From the NCBI GenBank assembly GCA_025766275.1, contig JAFKAC010000036.1:186001-250000 (forward strand): a DNA stretch of 64,000 nucleotides, in the 5' to 3' direction. This document shows positions 46,998 to 58,553 of the stretch, piece by piece. Below the pieces are notes generated by a model that worked only from the letters and a program-made list of their open reading frames with translations, made no database searches and was not told where the DNA came from. The stretch's first letter is position 1. Every line of letters begins with the position of its first letter. The position numbers and the translations under genes were made by a program. The DNA is from Lactarius indigo. Taxonomy: Eukaryota > Basidiomycota > Agaricomycetes > Russulales > Russulaceae.

Positions 46998-49900
46998 CGA
47001 GGATTAGATGAGAGTAAGAAGAATAAGGCTTTTTAAGATTCAACGCATGAAAATTGAGTAAAAAGGAGGTTTTTTTCGTTGTCGACGTGGACGACGGGCG
47101 GGAGGAGTCACCCCGGGCGGACACCTGCTTACGGCATCAGATGCTCGTGCTCGTGGCTGTTCCACTGGCACCCGACCGACCTGCAAAACTCTTTTTGCTC
47201 ACTTAGTCTCGAACCGGATCGCTGGAACTCAGCGGTCGTAGGTCGACACGGCATATCTATTCTCGACGTCCAGGATAAGCGCTCAAGTGCAATTACTGTA
47301 CACAGGTTATTGACTCTTTTTACTCTTTTCCCGCGCCTTTTCTCCAGCTCTTGGAGTAGCGCAGGTGTTCATGCCCTTTCTGACAGTCTACCGCTACTCT
47401 TAATTCTTTAACTGGCATGACTGACAGCGCCCGTGACACGAATAAGTGAGCTTATCACAGAACGTATCTCTCAGTTTTCTCTTCTATTCGAATTCAGATC
47501 GCATATATCGACCCTACATCTTTAGTTTTGACGATTGAGATCCCATGTTACGATCGCGGTGGACAGAATGCCGCATTTCGCGGCGTTCAATCCATTTTTA
47601 TTTTTCGTTCTCAGCCATACTAGTGTGGTAGTACCTATGCAAAAATCGACTTTTTATTTTCTGTAGCTTCAACAACACACCGTAGCTACTTCATATTGTA
47701 CATACTAATAGAAGAATGGATATCCTATTCAATGGTGATTTTTGCTTATTTTTTTTCTAGCTCCTAGTGAGCACGACTGACTTCACCCCCCAATGCAAAC
47801 TTAGTCACGCAGTATCACTCCAAGGGACTCCCAAGGTGATACAACTCTGTCGCATACATAATATCACCCCAAATTTATCATAGGTGCTCCTAGTAGTCTA
47901 TTCTAACCTTCTATTCCAACAGATCTTCATGTCACTTACCAAGATCGTTGGGATCTGGTGGTCTGGGCCATTACTTTTCACGACTCCCCCCTCTTCCTTG
48001 TCGCATTGTAGTCGAAATTCTCCATAGATTTAGGTTGGGTTCGAGGGTTTGTGCCCTGTTACCCCTACTATCACTCCTCGCTCGTTGAAGTCAACCTGAT
48101 CGCTGATCGCACTGACATTTTGGGTGTTCACCATTCCCAAGACCCGAAAGAAAGAAACCGATTCATTCCGCAAGGTATTCCGTGCTAAACAAACTTGGTC
48201 TCGGATCACTGTACCGGACAATACAGCTCCTCTCCGCCAATCGAGGTGCAGTTCCGATTACTCACTGTCCCCATGTGTTACGACCTTTCCTAACCAGCCA
48301 TGATTATCCTAGTTACTTGATCCATCTAGTGTCCGTATCTAGCCTCAGGCTCTGGCGCTAGAACGCTGGGTCAAAACATATGCCTGAGGGTCTCCTAGGC
48401 CCCAACATTCCGCGCCATGGGCTCATTCATCAATCTTGCTGGGTGTAGCCACCATGCTTAGAATTTCTCAGGTGCAACCAATTCAGGGGTTTCTGCGCAT
48501 CCGAGCCGTTTTGTGGGTGTATCTAGCGTCACCAATCACTTCTTAGCATATCCAACTCATTTACATCTTCCGCCGAGCACTCATCCGCACTCATCCAAAC
48601 CTGTTCAGGCACATTCCCACACTTCGATACGTTCCCCAGGTCAGGTCGTCACTTGCCGGTTATTCTAACCTGGTCAAATCCGCGGTCCTTCTTTTGTCGA
48701 TGTTGGACGTCCTTTGTCCACGGCCCAGGTGACGATAGTTTGCCGCCCACAACCCTCGTGTGGAATCTTCTTCGTATAGGCCTCACTGCGATCGCATGTA
48801 ATGTCTCCGGCGCTCACTTCATATCCGCTCTTCTGGACACAATTTGCACCCACCACTCGCCATTGACGTGGCGCCCTTATCGGTATGTGTATTGTTTCGG
48901 ACCCTACCTCTCACTCAAAATTGTCCCTCATCGGCTAGTCGCAGACCTCGAGACCTCCTATTGACATATACACGTACTGCGGTCCCGCTCTCTAGACCCA
49001 CCGTATGATCTAGGATGAATGGCCCAAGTAAAGACAATGTAGGTGGACTCACTTTTCCGCAAGCCCACCCACGAATATTTTACTTTCAGGCCCCTCTATC
49101 TCCTCCAGTTTCCCGTCGCCTCGTCGTCCTACTTATTACCGCCCGAAGATGCTTGTAATGGTTCTGCTCCCCGGCGCTTATAACGCGAAAGGCCCACCAC
49201 GGCGGGCATTTCCCTGCTCATTTCCGACACAGCGCCCGCAGCCATAGACAGATCTCGGTGAACCATCGTCGGAGTCCTCGAGCGGATGCGGATGCATCGC
49301 GGCCTCAACCGTGATAGCGCCAAGTATTTGGCTTCCGCACTCGTCGCTGTTACCATCTCTTTCCAATTCCCCGACTGAACCCGGCGACGGCCTCGTCTAA
49401 GGGCTCTTAACGATCGTAACTGTACCCGCGCTCTCGCTCTTCGATATTCGCACCGCTCTGATCACGCTGTGCCGTGGTAGTCGCTCGACTCGATACCTAT
49501 TCACGCCCGTGATATTATTTTATCCCCGTGCGATTCTCGCCGACCCCTCTTTCCTTATTTTATTTTGCTTCTTTTGACGCTCTCATGGAGCCAGGACCCC
49601 TCATCATGTAGGCTTTGGACTCCGCCTGCGCGATCGCCTAAGCACCGTGGCTGCTGGCCCCCCGCCTGGGTTCTAGACTAGAAGGGACCCTCGTCCATTT
49701 GTACATATATGTCCGGGTTACTGTTCCCCCCCCTCCGGAAGCAACCGATGGGAGCTCACACGGCGGCATCCCTGTCTCCCGCGGGATTATCTTGACCCTC
49801 ATTCATTTAGTGGCACCACGAGTTGCGTCTGCTTTAACCCTGTCCCCCTAAGGCAGCCCCGGGTAAGCACGCGCGCACACCCTAACCTAATTGGTATGCC

Positions 49901-52900
49901 TGGAGGTTTTGTATGCCACCCCATTTTGGGTTTACAAACCTGTCGCCTGGGTTCAATCGTCCTCCCATTTGTTGGTGGGGAGGAATGTGTGCATTGAGCC
50001 ATATGACAATACCAGCTGCATCGACCTGTGGTTTGGCTCAGGTGCCTCGCCGCTGTGGAACGAGGTCCAATCGCATTGTCACTCCCATGAGTTCGAGCTT
50101 CTATTTGTTTGACAAACTTCTCCAAAACGCAACGAAGCCCTCCGTGATCGCATTCGCTAATCCTATATTAGTCTCCGTTTTCCAACTCATGGTGTCCGTT
50201 GCCAATACTGGTAGACTCTTGCGAACATATGACCGACTTCACTTCTGCAATTCAATATATCGCGCTGTCATCGGAGATTTAGAAACGTCGTATCCCCAAA
50301 CTTTTCTTTCCGCCACCCGCTACAGAGTCAGACTCCGCTTTTCGGCACTTTTACTTTTCGGACAACCGGTCTTGTACCTACTGCGGCTTAGTTTCTCTTG
50401 ACCCCCTCCCCCCAACCTGAAGACTTCGCCTAAGTCGAGGGCAGATCCTTTCGCACCTAGCGGCAGAATTGTACCGTGGCACATCTGTCTCGCAAAACAA
50501 AACCCATAATGACCTCTATACTCTCTACTCAATCAAACCGTAACTTCAGCCCCCCCTCCCTCTCCCCCTCATACGTACCCATATCCATCTCTTACTCTGT
50601 CCGCAAGTCTATAATCCCTTATAATCCCACTCTACGCTCCCCTGCCTTTTTTTTTCTGGAGCTTCAAGGAGCTTCTCGCTAACTCGGTTGAAACTGACCA
50701 GCGAGCCGTTTGCTATGCCTCCCATATAAGGTTTTTCTTTTCTCGTTTTAAGCTTGACCGATTCTCACTTCAGAAAAGCACGACATCGCTTGCACGTTTT
50801 GTACGCTTTAGGGAATCAACACTCTTGTCACCAAAGATTAAGCTTGTGCCAGTACCACTGCCAAACTATTGATCAATGTAGGCACACCTCCCCGAGGCTT
50901 ATTCCATTGCCTGTAAGCCGTACATAGCTGGCTTTCAAACTCTAGCCACTTACCCCAGGCAGCAGGCGCCGATCGTCATCAACCCTGCATCGCAGACCCG
51001 ACCAAGAAGCATTCTTGTCGGTGACAGCCTCATCCAACTACTACACCTACTAAATGTGGCACATCCTTTCCCTCTCTACGGCGTGTGGAACGCCGCCCCT
51101 CCAGAATCGATCCCTCGTGGAGCACGCATAGCCATGTCGAACGGATTTGATTGAGGGGGCATGGATGCGGTTTGTACATATTACGGCATCCCGATGAGGA
51201 CTCGGGAGGCACATCGACGCCTCCATCGTAAACTTCCACGACCCGGGAATATCGTTTTCCAGCCCCATTAGTCGTTTACGAGTCTCGGACGCATGGTCAG
51301 TGAGGTTTCTACCATTCTCGCTCAAGAACCCAAATCCCGCAGTGCGGCCTCATTCGGATGGTCTCTATATCTCTGGCTTACATGTCCGTGACCCCCTTGT
51401 CATTAGATCTCGCACCTAATTCCACGCTCGATTTCCCCCCGACCGGCCGGTTGTCACTTTGGTCATAGCACGGGAGCCCGGGCTGACCCTCCGATGATTC
51501 CAAGCACAGGTAGACGTCATGTTGCTCCAAGAGGCGCTTCCACCTGCCATTCCATCCTTCTCGCGCGCTTTCGCGTGCAACGAAGTGTCGAGGACCGAGG
51601 ATGCGCGGGGTATGCGACCGTGGCAAATGTACCACGAGGGCGCCTTTCCCGAGACGTGTGGGAATCATGGGAGTTCTCACCTTGAAAGCCGGATCGCTCG
51701 CCTTGGGCCATACCTTACCCTGGGACGAACATCGCAAAAACCACTTGGTTGTGGTGCCGAAGTGGGAGTGGGGATACAACAAGCAGTAGCAGACAGGATA
51801 GGTGTGGACGGTGCCAGTAAGATGGGGGGCAACGATTTACGTAGGCTGACCGCGACCGGCTGATGTCCAAGTGCGTACAGAACACGCCCTGCCGCCCCCC
51901 GCCGACGGCGGCGCATCGCGGCAGCTTTTGAAATAGTCGAGACTATTGTATCAGCCGTCCACGTTTGGTCTGCTCCGTAGAGCAATTCATTGCTACCTTC
52001 CTCCCTCCTCCCTCACTTCTCACTCTCACTTGTTCGTCATTTTTCACTCCTTAAACCGGATGCGAAGAGTTGTTTTCATAAGCTGTCAACGTGTGACTGA
52101 CAGACGTTGTGCATTCAACACCACGTCTGGTCGCATGCACCATACCGTCAGAGACAGGTAACTTATCAAGCGAAACTCCACACGCCAATTACGGCGGATG
52201 TATAAATAGGTGTCACCAGACTGAAGTCCCCGTTGTCAGTGACACGCACGTTCGATTGTCGATTGGGGGTGGTATGTAAACATCGAGGGGGAGGAGATCG
52301 AGGGTGTCAATGATGTATGACTATCACGACGGCCAACACCCAAGATCATAGAAGGACAGAGCTGTGACTCCATATAAGCCGCGACCGTATCGAGAAGCGG
52401 CCGTATCAATTCGGAACGACAAGATAATCATAGACGGGCCTGGGTCCTGTTGCGAGCTGCGCAAAAAAAAAAACAGGAAGGGTTCGCTAAGACGCCACCT
52501 GTTGACCAGCAAGGGGGGGACGCCCACCGACCGCGCTTGTGGTTTGCGCGTGTCTTCTCATGAGGAGGGGGGGGGTTCTTCAATTTGAAATTTGGTCGCC
52601 TCGCCTCAAGGGTGACTCCGGTCGGAAGACGAAAAAAATCTTCTTTCGCTTTCTTTGCCGAAACCGGCGCAAGCACGCCAGATCAACCCCAATACGTGTC
52701 TGTATCATATCACTACGCGCGCACGGGGCGTGCGGGCGAGCGGTGTGCCCCTGACCCCAGCCGGGTAACGGAACAAGGAATGACTAGTCATGACTAGCTA
52801 AATACGACAAGATTTCGGTGCTCGGTACACCTGTAATTGAATGCGATTGCAACTAATTTACTGTAATTTTTTTTTTAGGATTCGAAATGGTGTCGGAGAT

Positions 52901-53791
52901 CACAAATTTAAAATTAATCTCAACTTACTAACTCGTCCCCCCTCCGCCCGAGTCCTCGAGGCAATGCAATACCCCGTGACGGCGGCGGGGAATCGCGTAG
53001 ATGTGTTGGCCAATGTGTGCTACTGCGCCAAATATCATATGTAGCGGTTAGTTTATGAGATTACGAGTTATGGGGGAGGTGTACTAGGGACTCTTGACTA
53101 GGGAGGAATGGTAAATGGAGGTCGACTCTCCTGCGTAACGATAAAGTCCCGGGTTGGCAGCCGCAGTTGCCGCCGGGAATCACGAAAGGTTACTAAGTTA
53201 CTTGGGTTCTTTTTTTTTTTCTTGACTGGTCGATGCAACATGGAAAGCGCGCCGTAGCCTCATGGACAACAGGCAGACTTGCTCGTACAAGAGCTATGCC
53301 ACCGCATTCCGCCTATATCTGTCATCCCCTGAGCTAAGTTACTGTAAGATCAGGATCCGTTGTCAGCAGCTGTGGAGAGCAGCCGAAACCTTATGGTGGA
53401 CGGAGGGCTCTTATCATGAAACCTTGCCAGTGGGGATCGTCGACGACCGCCTAAAGTAGCTCGCACCGCAGTCGGAAGTATGTGACCATCTGCAACGGGC
53501 GCAAGGTCCGTGCCTCATGCGAAAGGGCGCAATGAACATATTCAGATTCCGAAGACTGATACAAGGGTAACAGAGCAACGGCCGTGACAAACGGTCTTGA
53601 AGGATAGACTGATACTACAGGACAAATTTCTGCGTTCAAGATAAGGATAACTTGGATAATGGATACGACCATGCGAACTAAAATACAGTACAGCAAGTCG
53701 GAAAAAAAAATACAGCGAGTATGGATAACTCGTACAGGATAAACTCATACAATATACTATGCGAGGGTACACCTGACTGCCCTCAGGCCTG
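46998..53791. other. Gene-poor 6.8 kb, nothing recognised
   Basis: No conserved family could be read on either strand. The plus strand is pyrimidine-rich over about 47.9-51.0 kb. Open frames reach 163 codons (49913-50401) without a motif. Two frames, 48653-48964 and 49913-50401, share the hexapeptide DLETSY with different codons, which may be chance. One short stretch near 51670-51790 (LGHTLPWDEHRKNHLVV) looks protein-like but cannot be extended. No tRNA or rRNA was found. It may hold old transposon remnants. Confidence 0.4.
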
Positions 53792-54473
53792 TTACGAGCC
53801 AGATGGACCACTAGCCCTGTTGGTGTCGGCGACCTGGCGGACCTGCTGCAAGCGTTCTTGGCGCTCCATCTAGACGAACGAAGACCAGACGTAAACGGCC
53901 TGTCGACAGGGCAGAAAATGGAAAGGCCTTACGTCGCCGTCATCTTTCCTTTGCTGAGCCTCCTTGAGCTCCGACCGCCAGGTCTCAACGGTCTGGTGCG
54001 CCTCCTCGAGGTGCTTCTGGCGCATCTGCAAGTGGGCGGTATCGGCACGAACGAGCGGTGAGCTGGGGGTGATACTACACACGCACCGAGAGGTCGTTCA
54101 CCGCCTTGTTCTCGCCCGCTACGGCGAGGTCGTGCTGGTGCTGCGCCTCGTTGAGTGCCTGGGCCGTCTTGTGCTCCTCCTGGACGGCCTTCTCGCGGGC
54201 ACGCTGGGCTTTGTGAGCCGCCTGCCCGACATCAGTCAACATCAACATCAACGCACGACACGAGGGAAAGGGGGGTGTTAGTGCCGTAAGTGGACCTACC
54301 TTCTCTGCTTTGTTCTCATCCTTCTCTGCAGACCTGAGTGCCTTGCCGACATGCGCGACGTGCTTCTCCGCCGCCGCGGCATCCTTGGAGATGGACTTTT
54401 TGAGTTTCTTTGCTTCACTTGCGGTGACAGCGGGTGGGGCATTGGACGCGTTCATGTTGACTGCACCGTCCAT
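53792..54473 (-). CDS. Small Lys/Glu/Ala-rich coiled-coil protein
   Basis: Minus-strand exons: 54300-54473, 54087-54221, 53933-54025 and 53792-53869, 159 aa, all joins in phase 0 and no frame break. It starts MDGAVNMNASNAPPAV. The rest is nearly all helical heptads: KKLKKSISKDAAAAEKHVAH, SAEKDENKAEKAAHKAQRAR, EKAVQEEHKTAQALNEAQH, MRQKHLEEAHQTVETWRSEL, KEAQQRKDDGD and MERQERLQQVRQVADTN. No signal peptide or membrane span is visible, so it is probably soluble. Small proteins of this kind are common in Agaricomycete annotations without assigned function. The absence of any frame error here contrasts with the genes on either side. Confidence 0.75.
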
Positions 54474-56008
54474 ATTGTTGTCGTTATTACGCAGTTCAAT
54501 TCAGAGGTGGTGTTGGTTGTACTCCTAATTATGCCCGGGGGTCGCTGTGACGTCATATTCTGTCCAGATCAACATTTCCAAACTCGATCGGGATTTCCTC
54601 ACCGCAAGAATGTTTCCGGCGACGTTGGAAGATAGTTGAGAGCAATGACCCTGTCAGTCAGTCGTTTGGAGCTGGCGCACGGCGCACGCGACCTGTTTTT
54701 TGAACCATGGTACCACTGGTGAGATTCGTATGGTGAGATTCGTTTTGTCACCACCAAGGGGGAACTGGGCCATTGTTCCATAACTTGAGGGGAGGGGACA
54801 AATGAAATGTTTTTGGGAGCTTTGAACCGCAATCACTGCCAAGGTGGGTTTTTCCCACCCCCCCATCCGGCCTCCTATGGATACCAAGAGGGCTCCCTCA
54901 AGGATAAAAATAAACAGCTCCCTTGCTTGCTCCTATGAAAGCCCCTGTGAGGTGGAATTAACCAATGGAATGTTTTGAACTTGGTTTTGAGCCTTGGTAT
55001 TCAACATTTCCCAATTAACACAGGCCAGGTGGTGTGAAGTGGTGCAAGTGGTCATGCAGGCATCTGCACATCACATACCTTCACCAATATGGCTGCTGGG
55101 TTTGGTAATGTGTGTATCTTGATTTTCTAAGGGCGCATGCAAGTGCAGCACACTGGGGGACACAAGGAGTGAGCTGCACTGAGCTCCGCAGAAATCTGTG
55201 GTAAAAGGGACTATGCATGTGCTTGCACCATGCATAAGTTTGCACAGATTCTCATGGGAGTAGCAGGGACAATTGGCCCATGTTTCTAAATGTGCACATG
55301 AGTGCAGCACATTGGAATGCACAAATATCAGACAGGCTGCACTCTGTAATTTATTAGAGATAAACTTTCCTTATTTAGCATAACATTTCCTTTTTGGGTT
55401 GGAGAAGCATCAGCCCCTTAATGGAATTTACTGACCCATATCGGATCGGTGAAACTTAAGTACTTGATATCATTTACCAACACTTTAAATGCCTTTAAAC
55501 ACCTTATATTTTTACAGATGCACCAACCTGTTCCCCCTTTGTTGTCATTGAGAAAAATATTGGTTTGGTCTCTCTCCACTGATTATTTTTTTTCATGCAC
55601 TTTTGTGTCATGAAATGTGTCATGAAAGGTCCCACAGTCACTTGTCGTCTACTCCGAGTCAATGATGCAACTTTTACGTGTCTGTCAATGTGGTATTGGA
55701 CACCAATGACAGTGACACCACTATTGAGGTACCACACTATTGTATCAGAGGACTCACCATTCACAGCCAACATCGATGGAACAGGTTTGCCTGAGTTTTT
55801 GAGCCCGTAGCACATGCCTTGTCGTCTACAGACACTAATTCGAAAAGCACGGCGTCCGTTTCTCTAGCGTTCCGCGAGAAAAGCGTTCGCAAACGCAGTA
55901 GTGTCGACAGTTGCGACACGGTGCATCATAGCAAAGAATATGCCCTGTTTGTGAGAGTCAGGAGGCGGGTCGTAGAGGGGATGCAACCCTATATTTAGGT
56001 TAGGTGTA
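54474..56008. other. Low-GC stretch between the coiled-coil gene and STI1; uncharacterised ORF
   Basis: From about 54640 to 55830 the sequence is clearly AT-richer and reads differently from its surroundings. Imperfect internal repeats are present: GGTGAGATTCGT twice at 54719-54744, and a GTGCAGCACA..GG..CACAA block at about 55141-55165 and 55305-55325. A 103-codon minus-strand frame (55504-55815; LAVNGESSDTIVWYLNSGV) reads like protein but matches no family I know. It is possibly an inserted element or transposon remnant; no clear terminal inverted repeats or target duplication were identified. Confidence 0.4.
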
Positions 56009-56026
56009 TTCGGGAATGTTCTCGAA
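56009..56026 (+). promoter_or_regulatory. Perfect four-unit heat-shock element upstream of STI1
   Basis: TTCGGGAATGTTCTCGAA is a perfect alternating array of TTC and GAA units with two-base spacing (TTC-gg-GAA-tg-TTC-tc-GAA), the consensus for Hsf1 trimer binding. It ends 84 bp before the STI1 start codon. STI1 is a classical heat-shock gene, so the match is functionally coherent. Confidence 0.85.
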
Positions 56027-56109
56027 AGGACAGCAACAACGGCGCGGACAAGAACCAACAGAGACGTAGGCAAGTGTCAAACACCCTCTTTCTCATTCTT
56101 GACCACAAC

Positions 56110-58369
56110 ATGGCAGAAGCACTCAAAGCTGAAGGGAACAAGGCTTTCGCTGCAAAGGACTACGACGTCGCCATCGACTTATTCTCCAAAGCACTCGACC
56201 TTGATCAAAACAACTTTGTCCTCTGGTCAAATCGCAGCGCAGCCAAGGCTGGCAAGCGCGACTGGGATGGCGCACTCGCAGATGCTGAGCAGGTGTGTCC
56301 CTATCTGCGATCGGACGCCCCCGTGCCCGCGATCTGTGACTCAAACTGCCTCCCTGTTTTCAAAGTGCATCAAAGTGAATCCGACATGGGCCAAGGGTTA
56401 TGCGCGCAAGGGTGCAGCGCTGCATGGCCAGCGACGCTACGTCGAGGCGATCGAGACGTACGAGTCTGGTCTTAAGATCGAGGACAGCCCCGCGATTCGT
56501 AAGGGTTACGAAGAGGTCAAGGCTGCCAAGGGTACGTTCATACCCATTCAATCTGAGCCCTTACCTCGCTCACGGAATTGTGTGCTGCGTTTCGCATGTA
56601 GCTGCGGATGAGCGTGGCGATGGCGCAGAGGCGCTGGGCATCGGCAAGATGTTCAGCGATCCGAACTTGTTCGCAAAGCTCGCTGCTAACCCGCGTACGG
56701 CAAAGCACCTTGCCGACGCAAGTTTCATGCAAAAGGTGCGCAGCCCTGGCTTTTTCCAAGTGGCCCGATTCAATGCTCACCGATCTTCCTTCCTGCGTCC
56801 CTGCCTGGTCCAGCTCAAGCTCGTACAACAGAACCCGCAGCTCGGGCAGAGCCTGCTCAGCAGCGACCCGCGCATGATCGATGTCCTCGGGGCACTCATG
56901 GGTATTGACATGCAGGGTTTCAGTCGACCCGAGGGCTCGGATGATGTCCCGCCTGGCGTGCCCCCATATGCCGCCGCCGGCTCTCCCCCTTCGTCTCCAC
57001 CCCCATCTACGAGACATGCGCCACCACCAGCGGCATCCTCATCCAAGGCACCAGAGTCTAATGACGTCAAAATGGCCGAGGTAGAAGACGAGGCCGACGA
57101 AGGAGACAACGAGGACGCAGCCGCGAAGGCCGCCGCCGAAGCTGAAAAGAAGCTCGGTGCAGAGGCGTACAAGAAGCGCGACTTTGCGACTGCAATCACG
57201 CACTTTAACAAGGCTTGGGAGACGTGGCCCTAAGGACATCACATTCCTGACAAATTTGGGAGGTGGGTTTTTTCTCACTCCCTCCATTCCTGTTCGTGGA
57301 CTCGATGCTTTTGCTTTTGTGCAGCGGCGTACTTTGAGCAAGGCGAATACGACCAGTCAATCGAGACGTGCCAGAAGGCCGTTGACGAGGGCCGTGATGT
57401 GGGTTTCCCTCTACTGCCTGTCGGTTCCTCTACCTGACTCATGCTCCCACCCCCCAGCTCCGCGCAGACTACAAGCTCATTGCAAAAGCGTACGGCCGCA
57501 TTGGCTCGGCCTATGCCAAAAAGGAAGACCTGACCACTGCGATCCGCTTCTTCGAAAAGTCGCTCACGGAGCACCGCACACCGGACATCCTTAATAAGCT
57601 CAAGGACATCGAACGCGCCAAGGCGGCCGCGGACCGCGAGGCATACATCGACCCGGCGTTATCTGCCACCGCACGTGAGGAGGGAAATCGGCTGTTCAAG
57701 GAAGGCGACTTTGCCGGCGCTGTGAAGAGCTATACTGAGAGCATCAAGCGCGACCCAAGCGACGCCCGCGGCTACAATAACCGTGCGCTTGCATACACCA
57801 AACTCGTCGCTCTTCCCGAGGCACTCAAGGACGCCGAAGAGGCGATCCGAGTCGATCCTGCGTTCGGTAAGTAGTTGCGTAGCGGTTTGACGGAGCACTG
57901 ACCTCGTATGTCTGTCGGTGGTGCGAACAGTCAAGGCACACATACGCAAGGCGAGCGTGCTCTTTGCGCTGCGTGAGTACACCAAGGCGCTCGAGGCGCT
58001 CGACGACGCGCGCGAGCATGATGAGGCCGCGGGCTCTAAGAGCACGCGCGAGATCCAGGAACTTTCGTTCAAGATCCAGAGCGCGATAAGCGCTCAGCGC
58101 GCGAACGAGACGGAGCAAGAGACGATGGAGCGTGCGATGCGCGATCCCGAGATTGCGGTATGTGTCAATGGAGGACCCGTCGCTTGGCTGGAGTGTGCTG
58201 ACGAGCTGCTGTTTGTATTTACAGGGGATCATGACCGACCCTGTGATGCAGAGTATCTTGCAGCAGGCGCAGAGCAACCCGCAAGCGCTGCAAGGACCAC
58301 ATGAAGAACCCAACGGTGCGGACCAAGATCATGAAGCTCATCAACGCTGGTATCATCCGGACGCGGTGA
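56110..58369 (+). CDS. STI1: Hsp90 co-chaperone STI1 (Hop), TPR protein
   Basis: Exons: 56110-56292, 56366-56531, 56602-56735, 56814-57262, 57325-57398, 57458-57866, 57931-58157 and 58225-58369, 594 aa, the usual family length. Order: TPR1 (LKAEGNKAFAAKDYDVAIDL, LWSNRSAAK, WAKGYARKGAAL, with the clamp residues K, N, N, K, R), the DP1 domain (FSDPNLFAKLAANPRTAKHL, LGALMGIDMQGF), a Pro-rich linker, TPR2A (EAYKKRDFATAITHFNKAWE, ADYKLIAKAYGRIGSAYAKK), TPR2B (AREEGNRLFKEGDFAGAVKS, YNNRALAYTKL) and DP2 (MRDPEIAGIMTDPVMQSIL, HMKNPTVRTKIMKLINAGII, end RTR). It bridges Hsp70 and Hsp90 in the cytosol. Two +1 breaks: 57231 (CCC-t-AAG, an in-frame TAA within WPKDITF) and 58294 (CAA-g-GAC within LQDHMKNP). 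In TPR2A the usual clamp Asn (LGNxAY) appears as Ala (LGAEAY). A heat-shock element lies upstream. Confidence 0.95.
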
Positions 58370-58553
58370 GCGCGGTTGTTTTTTGAAGGAAGAGGAGAAG
58401 CATTTGTACCACACCCAGAGGGCAAAGATAGTTTATATGAGAGGTTTCATAAGGGTCACGTATCATTGCTCTCAGTTTTGTATGCAGTAATAGTTACATC
58501 TTTCTTTTATTATCCAATCCAGTCAGCATTTGACCCGTATCTCGAAAATCGCT

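Noticed and set aside
48653..50401. Shared hexapeptide DLETSY in two separate frames, with different codons
   Set aside because: No similarity extends beyond six residues on either side, so chance is the simplest explanation.
51668..51790. Stretch resembling the N-terminus of glutamate-cysteine ligase (MGVL...LGHTLPWDEHRK)
   Set aside because: The similarity covers barely twenty residues, requires an unsupported splice, and nothing of the remaining enzyme follows.
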